A DNA stretch of 64,000 nucleotides from Tubulanus polymorphus (lineage: Eukaryota > Nemertea > Palaeonemertea > Tubulaniformes > Tubulanidae), in assembly GCF_964204645.1 (NCBI RefSeq), contig NC_134028.1, positions 11,015,001-11,079,000 on the forward strand, read 5' to 3'. The notes beneath the pieces are model-generated. The model was given only the letters and a program-made list of their open reading frames with translations. It searched no databases and was not told the DNA's origin. The position numbers and the translations under genes were made by a program. Below are positions 56,591 through 64,000 of the stretch, piece by piece (positions within the stretch are counted from its first letter, which is position 1; every line of letters begins with the position of its first letter).

Positions 56591-59500
56591 CGTGTTTTAA
56601 CGTTTGTTTTAGATTCCGTCTGTCGAGAGTTTCTGTTATTCGTCGTTGTTTTCGTAACGTTTCGTTGTTTCGTCGTATTGTTAACGGTTGTTTTAGTTTC
56701 CGTGGTAATGGTTTGGTTACCGTTTTGATCTATTGTTGATGGAGAGATAACCGGAGCGTTTGTTGTCGTAGTCGAGTCCTTAGTAAACGTACCCTGTTTA
56801 ATGAGTTGTGGTTTCTCTTCTTCCTCTTCGCTCTTTTTCTTCGTTGTTTGCCCCGAGGGTTTTTTAGGAGACACTTTTTTAGATTCGGCCGATGCTGCAG
56901 GTTTTTTCGCTGTGTTTCTAGTAACGGCAGGTGTTGACACTTTCGGCGGACTGATTCTACTCGTAGGTGTCTGTTTACCCGGTTTAACAGGCGTCGATTT
57001 CGGAGTTGTTTTTTGTAGTTGATTTTTCGCGGTAACACTAACAGCGGGTTTAGGACTGGACTTGGCTCCTCCTCTCACTGACGGAGGTTTTACCACAGTT
57101 GTTGCCGCTGTTGCTGTCGTAGTTTTACGGTTTTTACCTGCCTGTTCTTGCGCTTGTTTGCCTTTAATTATAGCCAATCGTTGAGCAGCAGATTTCGATA
57201 GTTTTATCGGCGCCGCCGGTTTCTGAGTAACCGATTTAATCTCTGCGATCGCCGCGGCTGATCGGTTACCGTAGATACCGGATAAACTCTTGCGTCCGCC
57301 GCGAACCAGTTTCGGAGCGTCTTCTTTCTCCTTGATACGACCTTCACCCGGTCGACAGATTCGAGGTCGTTTTATCTCTTCTTCGACGACGGGTGGCTCC
57401 AACTGTTGAGTATCGGAGGAAGGTAACGTCGCCGTGGACGACGCCTCGCTGTCAAGGTCGTACGTCTCGTTCAGGAAACAATCGGAAACCTCTGAACCGG
57501 TGTCCGACTCAATCGCGTAATTCTGGTAGTCGTTGGAAACTAAAGACGGAGGAAGTTCATTCTCGATTAAACTTTCCACTCCTGATTTTAGTGATATCTG
57601 TTTCTCATTTTCGATTAAACTTTCTGAATAATCGTTAGATACAAGAGAAATGGGAGGTTCATTCTCGATTAAACTCTCTTCATCTAAACTACTACTGATT
57701 GACGCCTCTAAAGCTCCCAGTTCAGACACAACTAAACTAGCGTTCAGAGCAAGAGCTTCTTCTAAATCTACTGATTCTCTCACATCTATCAATTCATCTT
57801 CACCAGGAAACTGTTCATCATCTAGATTTATTTCTTCATCGATCAGTGCTGCCACCTGGTGTTCGTCTTCATCGATCAGTACTGCCACCTGGTGTTCATC
57901 TTCATCGATCAGTACTGCCACCTGGTGTTCGTCTTCATCGATCAGTACTGCCACCTGGTGTTCATCTTCATCGATCAGTACTGCCACCTGGTGTTCGTCT
58001 TCATCGATCAGTGCTGCCACCTGGTGTTCATCTTCATCGATCAGTACTGCCACCTGGTGTTCGTCTTCATCGATCAGTGCTGCAACCTGGTGTTCGTTTT
58101 CATCAATCAGTTCTATCACCTTGCGTTTGTCATCATCTATCAGTGCTGCCACCTGGTGTTCGTCTCCATCCATCAGTGCTGCCACCTGGTATTCGTCTTC
58201 ATCTATCAGTGCTGCCACCTGGTGTTCAGTGGGCTCATCATCTCTAGTTAAATCGATAGTTGATTTAGAACCGAAGTCTGTTTGGATATTCTCGCGTTGC
58301 GGAGACGATATATCGAATATTTTCTTATTCGATAAAATATCGACGGTAATAATTTCATCATCCTCAATCGCCGCAGTCTCCTCCTCCTCCTCGGAGTCGA
58401 TTAGAGCGCCATCTTTTAGATCGTCGAGACTTTCCTGCATGCGATTAACGATTGTTGTATCGATAACGGTGATATCGTTCTCCGGTCCGGAGGTGCTGAC
58501 GTCGCTCCGCTCGCTCCGGGCGTACAGCGATGAATTCATCGTTAAATCGCTTCCTTCCCTCGAATAAAACGACTCCAACATTTCATCGTTTGTTTTCTCC
58601 TTCTCTTTCAGATCGCCGGATATTTTCTCACTTTCCTCCAACGACGAGCGAAGGTCGTGTTCGTCCTCCGACGACGTATAACGACCCACGCCTGCCAGAG
58701 CTCGTTCTAGATCCTCCTCGTGTAACACCTCGTCGTCGGGGAACGTTTCCGCCGTGATATCCAACTCGCTCTCCGCGTCCTCGTCGAGGTCAAGGTCGTC
58801 GATATCCATCTCGGTTTTATCGTCTTCGACGCCTTTTACGAAATCAGAGCAATCGATCTCCAAACTTTCACTATTGTTTCCACCTTCGTAATCCAAACTT
58901 TCCGTAACGTCTAACGACAGCGAATTCGAATCTAGAAATTGATCGTTATTTTTTAAACTGTCCGATAACGACAAAGTAAAATCATCGTCCTCCAGAACGG
59001 TGATTTTAGCGTCCGAACTGCTCGTGTCCGATTTAGAACTGTCCTGTTTTTCGTTGCCCTCGGATACGACTTCCTCTGCTGATTCTAAGTATTCTCCACT
59101 GTCCAGGTATTTATTATCGATCGGCGCGGCGTATTGTTGTTGTTGTTGTTGCCTGGTAACGGCTGCGTCGTCCTCCGAGTCGCTGTCGTTTCTCAGGACG
59201 ATCGTTAACGCCATGTTCTCTAAATTAATCCATTTTTCTTTCTCCGAACCGCCGCAGATTTTCTGAATATTTGACGCTTGTTTTCGATATTTGCGAAAGT
59301 CATTTTCTGTCGAGTGACACCGGCGCCAGCTGGTGGCACGTGACGGGAAATCAGTTTTATTTGAACGGAGTTTAATTTCGTCGAGCGACCGATGCGGTTG
59401 GTTACGCCAGATTTCCGTTAAGTTTTCCATCGGAGAGACGTCTTGTTGCGCGTGGAGAATGGTTGCCGTAGAAACAGCAGAGGAAGACATTTCGTTTTTT

Positions 59501-62500
59501 GATGCCGTATGATGTAATTGATTATCGCTGCGTGATGAAGGAAGTGAAGTCGGAGGAGCCGTGGTCCGAGTCGCGGTCCGAGCCGGAGCCGTTCTCGACG
59601 GTTTCTCGTTAGATGAACGTCTAGACTTTACTCGTTCGCTATTAGTGGCGCCATCTACCCACGCCGGTTTTACGCGATGATTCAAGTTGAATTCGCGTTC
59701 GGCGGACTGGTTTCTGGACTCGGCCGATGATGAAGCCGATTTCACCGATTGTTGTTCCGTACGTTTTTTCGGTAACGCCGAACTGATACATTCCTGCAGT
59801 AGCGCCCTCTCGAGGCCGTCGTTTGAATCAACGCTTAATGAACTTAACGAACTATTACAGCTGTTGGATGAATCGCCGCGGTGATGGTCGCCACGGTGAT
59901 GGTCGCCGCTATGACTACGCTGTCGCTGGGATACGGCTTGATCGTCGCTATGCAACGAGCTTAACGACGAGTTACGAGAGAAACAATACGGAGTTCCCTC
60001 GACAGCGAATGTTTTTAATTGATCCGGTGAGTTACTAGAACGACCACTGGGGGCGCCACGTGACGACATCGATATACTCGGATTATCAGCGCCCCCTGGT
60101 GATGAATTACCCGAACGTTTAGGAGTTTGTAATCGTGATTTCATCGCAGCTAACCCTGACCCGGACCCCGACCCGGACCCGGTTCCGTGCTGCTGTTTAT
60201 TCAAACGAGAATCTTTCTTCAGTTGAGATTTTGTCGCGGTTGAAAATTCAGCATCTTCTTCACAACTCAACGAACTCAACGAGTCGTTCCTCGAGAATAT
60301 CATCGGAGTTCCTTCGATTAAACCAAACGTTCTCGGAGAATCGAAACCTGCAGCTTGAGATTCAGGTCGAGATTCAGGTCGAGATTCAGGACGAGATTCA
60401 GGTCGGGTTCGAGTTGGTTTCATCTCAGATATAATCGATAGATCACTGAGTGAAGTAGCGGTAGAGAATTGTAACGGAGTTCCCTCAGTAGCGTATGATT
60501 GTATTGAATCACCGAGTACGTCTGCTGCTCCTGCTCCTCCTGCTCCTCCTCCTCCTCCTCCTCCTGCTCCTCCTCCTCCTGAACCTATATCTGTCGAACG
60601 AGACGTAAAACTTGACGTTCTAATCGGAACCGGAGGTTTTACTTTAGTCCCACTTGATTTTATCGGCCGTTCCGAGGAAGTCCGATCCGGAGTCCGACGT
60701 TCCGACGATTTCTTTTTACTTTTAGGCATAGCCGATCGTATACATTCGCTGAGTAGTTCCTCATTCTCCTCATTGATGGAGCTAGTGTCTGATTTTATAT
60801 CGTCGTAAGCTCCCGGAGACGATGATAGTTTTCTCGTGGGTTTTCCCCGTTTTTCCGGAGACGACTCCTCCGACGCGAGACTGCTGATGTCGCTAAGGGA
60901 ACCGGGAGTCGAGAAATTTAACGGAGTTCCTTCCACGGCGTAATGCTGCACGGTGTCGCCGCCGTAATCGTAGTTAACGCCCCCTTGTGGAGGCGATAGT
61001 AAACGTTGTAAATGTTTTTTCGGAGGTTCAGTTTTAATCGGTCGTTGTTTTTTCTCATTGTTGCCGCCGGCGACGCCGCTACTATTGTTGTTATTGGCGC
61101 GTTTGATTTTTTTCAGACTGTTACTGACGGGCATCGCCGAGTTGATACATTGAGCGAGGATATCCTCTTCACCCTCGGATACCTCGGATATCGACGAGTC
61201 GTGAAGTATCTCCTCGTCCGTCGCTACGCGTTCAGCGGGTTCCGTAGTTTCCATGGTTTCAGTTTCCGCGGCGCCGTTAAACGATAATTCACTCAAACTA
61301 CCGGCGGTTGAGAGAATATACGGAGTGCCTTCTACCGCGTACGAGATAGGAGCATCTTTAAATACATCTCCTCCTCCATCTCTCTCCTGCTGCTGCTCCT
61401 GCTGCTCGGGTTCAGTCTCCTGATCGTTGTTCTGTATCGCCGTATCCGGTTGCTTAGTAACCGGTCTGATATAAAATGCCGTTTGTATTGTTGTAGTCGA
61501 TCGGTCGGTTTCTCGAATATCGTCGTTTAAATCGTAAGGTATCGGAGATTTAAACCGACGCGGAGACGGAGGCATACTCTGACTGGGTGAATCGGGTAGA
61601 TCGCTAGGGGATACGACCTCGCTCGTGCGTCTGCTGTATTCACTAATCACCGAACTGTGAACCGAATGAGTATCGAAACTATCGAGCGACCCTAATGACG
61701 TACATCTCGAGAACATCAACGGAGTTTCCTGAATCTGATTGTTTACGTCGAACGTAACGCTTTTAGACGTCGGTACGCCGGTGGCGCCACCTGTTTGACG
61801 TATACTGGATGATTTAGCGGTGTCGGGGATACTAGCTGGAGGTGTCCCGACGGAGGAAGGTTCGGTTTGAACGTCCCGAACGTCGGACATGTTTAAACTA
61901 GAAAGCGAACTCGCGTGTGAGAAACTTGCAGGAGTTCCTTCGACCTGAAACTGTTTCGTTTTTTCATTTCCAGCGTCTGTTTTCTCTTTAACGCGCAGCG
62001 TCTGCTGTTTGGGTTCCGTCTGTTCTAACGACTCCTCGTCGCCCTCGACGATCGTTTCTATTTTTGCCGATAAATCGTTCATAGATGTCGCCGTGGAGAG
62101 ATAGTTTAACGGAGTTCCCTCCGTGCAGAATGTTTTTAATTGATCGTCGTTACCGAAATTATCGTTATAACAATGCTCGTCGGTATCCTGGTAACGCACG
62201 CTATAATCAATCGGTTGATCGGAGAAGTGATTGTCGTCCGTCTGCTCCGCGTAACGTATCGAATAATTCGTAGGTTGATCGTCGTTATCTAAATCCGTTT
62301 CCGTGTATTGTGTCGGTTTGTCGCTAGGCAACGGTTCGTAATCGATATCGGTTTCTTTCTCTTGAAAGTTCAGCGAGTAATTAACGGGACCGTCCTCGTG
62401 ATCGAGCGTTAACTGCGCCATCTGGTTGCTTAAATCGGTACCGACGGTAACTACCGGTTGTTGATTGTTATCGATTCCGGCGTGCAGCGCCACCTCTCTC

Positions 62501-63979
62501 ATCGCCTGTACGATTCGACTGTTCGGTAAATTCTGTCGATCTAAAGTCGACTCCGGGCTCCTGTAGGTGGCGTTACCGTACCGCCGATCAGGTAACGTGC
62601 TCGCGGTTTGATAGTATTGATTTTTTAAGCGCGATCGATCGTGAGATATATCGGAGTGGATACTATCGTGACTGCCGCTACGAGACACCGAGCGCCCCCT
62701 ATCACCCATCGGTGAACTACCACGACTCGGAGGATTCTGATAAATATGTCCCGGGATTAAAACTCGTCGATGTTCGTTTTCAGAAACTTGATAAACTCCG
62801 CACGTTTCGTTCGAGTAAAAGAATTTACCGGCATTCCCGCGCTGGACTTCGGTCGGACTCGGTTGCGGCGATTCGACGTTCTCGCACGTTTCCGTTAAAT
62901 TCTCGCTATCGAGTTCGGCCTCTAGCGCCCTCTGTTTGCGAACGGCTAGAGTCGGCATGTCTGATTTTTGACCTCGCGAGGTCGTATCGAGGCAGCTGAC
63001 GTGAGGTCTCGCGGCGAGTAGGTTTTTTAACGCCGCAGCCGATCCCATCGATATCATCTTATGTTTCGAATGTACTAAATTACGTAACATACTAACCGCT
63101 CCCATTTCCCACAATGCCTGTTGATCTTCCTGACAACGAGCCGATAAATTCCACAATGTTCCGCAAGCGTTACTAACGATAGTTAAACTCGGTGAGCGTA
63201 AATGTTTCAGTAATATTTGTAAACAGTTGTGTAATCTAAGAATCTGTCTATAATCCTCCTGAACCGCGATATGACTAGAAATATTCCTCAATATTCCACC
63301 TCCGTTTTCAATAATAGCAAGAGTTTTAGACGGACTCTTATACGTGAGAGTCGATACCAGAAACGCTAAAGCGCCATCTACCGAGCAAATATCCGCTTTA
63401 TTCTCGCTGCAATGCGCCGATAGATTCCAGAGGGCGCTGAGAATCGATTTCAACGTCGATTCTTTGCGTACGTCTAACGCGGCGTTCATTAAAGTGGTTA
63501 CCGCGCCGACCTCTCGTAGAGTCTTCTTACTAGCGAGATCCGCGCGCCACGATAGATTACGTAAAACACTCGCGGCCACCTGGCGGAGATCTTCGTTACT
63601 AGAATGTAACTGATCGACTAGCGCTTTCATGGATGATTTCATCGAACAAAGAAGAGCTTTATTAGTTCCGTCTCCGAACGTAAGGTTTGTTAAAGCCATA
63701 CACGCGTAACGTCTCATCGTGATGTTATATTGTTCCATCGTGTTCTGGTTGATGTCGTGATCGACTCTCAGTAATTCAGCTATAGCTTGTAGTCCACCTG
63801 TTAAAAACAATATCAAACATATATCATCGATCGGTGAATCACGGGAGTCTGACGCGGTGTAGGAATTAGTACCGTACCTAGTGTACAGATGGCGTGTCTG
63901 TGTTCCTCGTCGAACGATAGTTTCATTAAAGCAGCGATAGCCGGACCGGGATGATGATCTATATCTCCTAAACGTGCTC
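54733..63979 (-). CDS. APC: Adenomatous polyposis coli protein (partial, 5' end outside window)
   Basis: Two exons are in the window: 63878-63979 (armadillo residues ending LMKLSFDEEHRHAICTL) and one huge last exon 54733-63797 of about 3020 residues, like the large last exon of vertebrate APC. Domains in order: the armadillo array up to about 63000; 15-residue beta-catenin motifs (PVNYSLNF, QPTNYSIRY, QPIDYSVRY, about 62200-62390); eight 20-residue repeats of EGTPxxFSxxxSLSxL type between about 62130 and 59970; three SAMP axin-binding motifs (about 61113-61165, 60713-60762, 59761-59803); an acidic region with an 11-residue repeat; a long basic Ser/Pro/Thr/Arg region; EB1-type SKIP and SSIP motifs near 55.75-55.82 kb; and a C-terminal VTTV PDZ ligand. 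This is a full-featured Wnt-pathway destruction-complex scaffold. The true start codon lies beyond 64000. Confidence 0.97.
56561..56592 (-). repeat. Polyglutamine (CAG)n tract in APC
   Basis: Eleven consecutive CAG codons encode RQQQQQ..QRG in the basic region of APC. The run is pure, so it is likely to vary between individuals. Confidence 0.95.
57838..58233 (-). repeat. 33-bp in-frame coding repeat in APC
   Basis: About twelve tandem units encode the 11-residue EDEHQVAxLID (x is A or V), with two or three end units degenerate (DDKRKVIELID, GDEHQVAALID). Every standard unit contains CCACCTGGTG on the plus strand. Long open frames on the other strand are shadows of this array. It sits in the acidic segment between the 20-residue repeats and the basic domain. 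Confidence 0.95.
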
Positions 63980-64000
63980 CTATAATACATACACAAACAC

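Noticed and set aside
57650-58567. Plus-strand frame of about 305 residues opposite APC
   Set aside because: It is the Ser-rich shadow of the acidic APC repeat, with no start context, splice sites or domain.
63980-63996. ATG at 63996 as the start of APC
   Set aside because: The frame upstream of 63797 does not match APC and crosses an intron. The real exon at 63878-63979 is read in another frame (ARLGDIDHH..LMKLSFDEEHRHA), so the true start lies outside the window.

Overview
This is eukaryotic DNA from a compact animal genome. Genes are split by short GT-AG introns (mostly 60-1000 bp), transcripts end in AATAAA signals, and the proteins are animal-specific (SMAD4, APC, a PEAK/PRAG1 pseudokinase, HMG20A, TFIIA gamma). 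Conservation with vertebrates and the intron-rich layout suggest an invertebrate bilaterian, perhaps a lophotrochozoan; the sequence does not allow a firmer assignment. Gene density is high, about one gene per 4.5 kb.

Layout: 150-263 (-) first exon of a small unidentified membrane-type protein; 649-3223 (+) ABHD2; 6352-9196 (+) KAT7; 10763-13822 (-) KYAT3-type aminotransferase; 13917-15355 (+) GPATCH11; 16945-22296 (-) PEAK/PRAG1 pseudokinase; 25716-27889 (+) HMG20A; 30805-31788 (+) ZFAND5/6; 34614-37915 (-) SMAD4; 38627-39697 (+) GTF2A2; 40033-42787 (-) cathepsin L-like protease; 44657-48676 (+) MGAT1; 50992-52776 (+) small Cys-rich single-pass membrane protein; 54733-63979 (-) APC, which runs off the right edge. 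Exon chains were built by joining GT-AG sites so that the phase is kept and the protein matches the family. One junction fails (MGAT1 exon 3/4).

Genes alternate in direction, giving head-to-head pairs (first exon/ABHD2, KYAT3/GPATCH11 with 94 bp between start codons, PEAK/HMG20A, SMAD4/GTF2A2, cathepsin/MGAT1) and tail-to-tail pairs. They are housekeeping and signalling genes with no single shared pathway: chromatin and transcription (KAT7, HMG20A, SMAD4, GTF2A2), Wnt and cytoskeleton (APC, PEAK), N-glycan processing (MGAT1), lipid and amino-acid metabolism (ABHD2, KYAT3), protein turnover (ZFAND, cathepsin).

The non-coding part is dominated by minisatellites, many inside introns and several built from a splice site plus the adjoining exon end. 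There is a 0.8-kb foldback transposon with target duplications, three tRNA-derived SINE-like copies, and two dispersed short motifs far above chance: an 18-bp motif ending in a palindrome (consensus GTGGCAGCACCGTACGGT) and a CTCF-like 9-mer (AGRKGGCGC). I see no bacterial-type system, CRISPR array or viral gene. The most unusual signals are the two dispersed motifs and the repeated duplication of splice sites.
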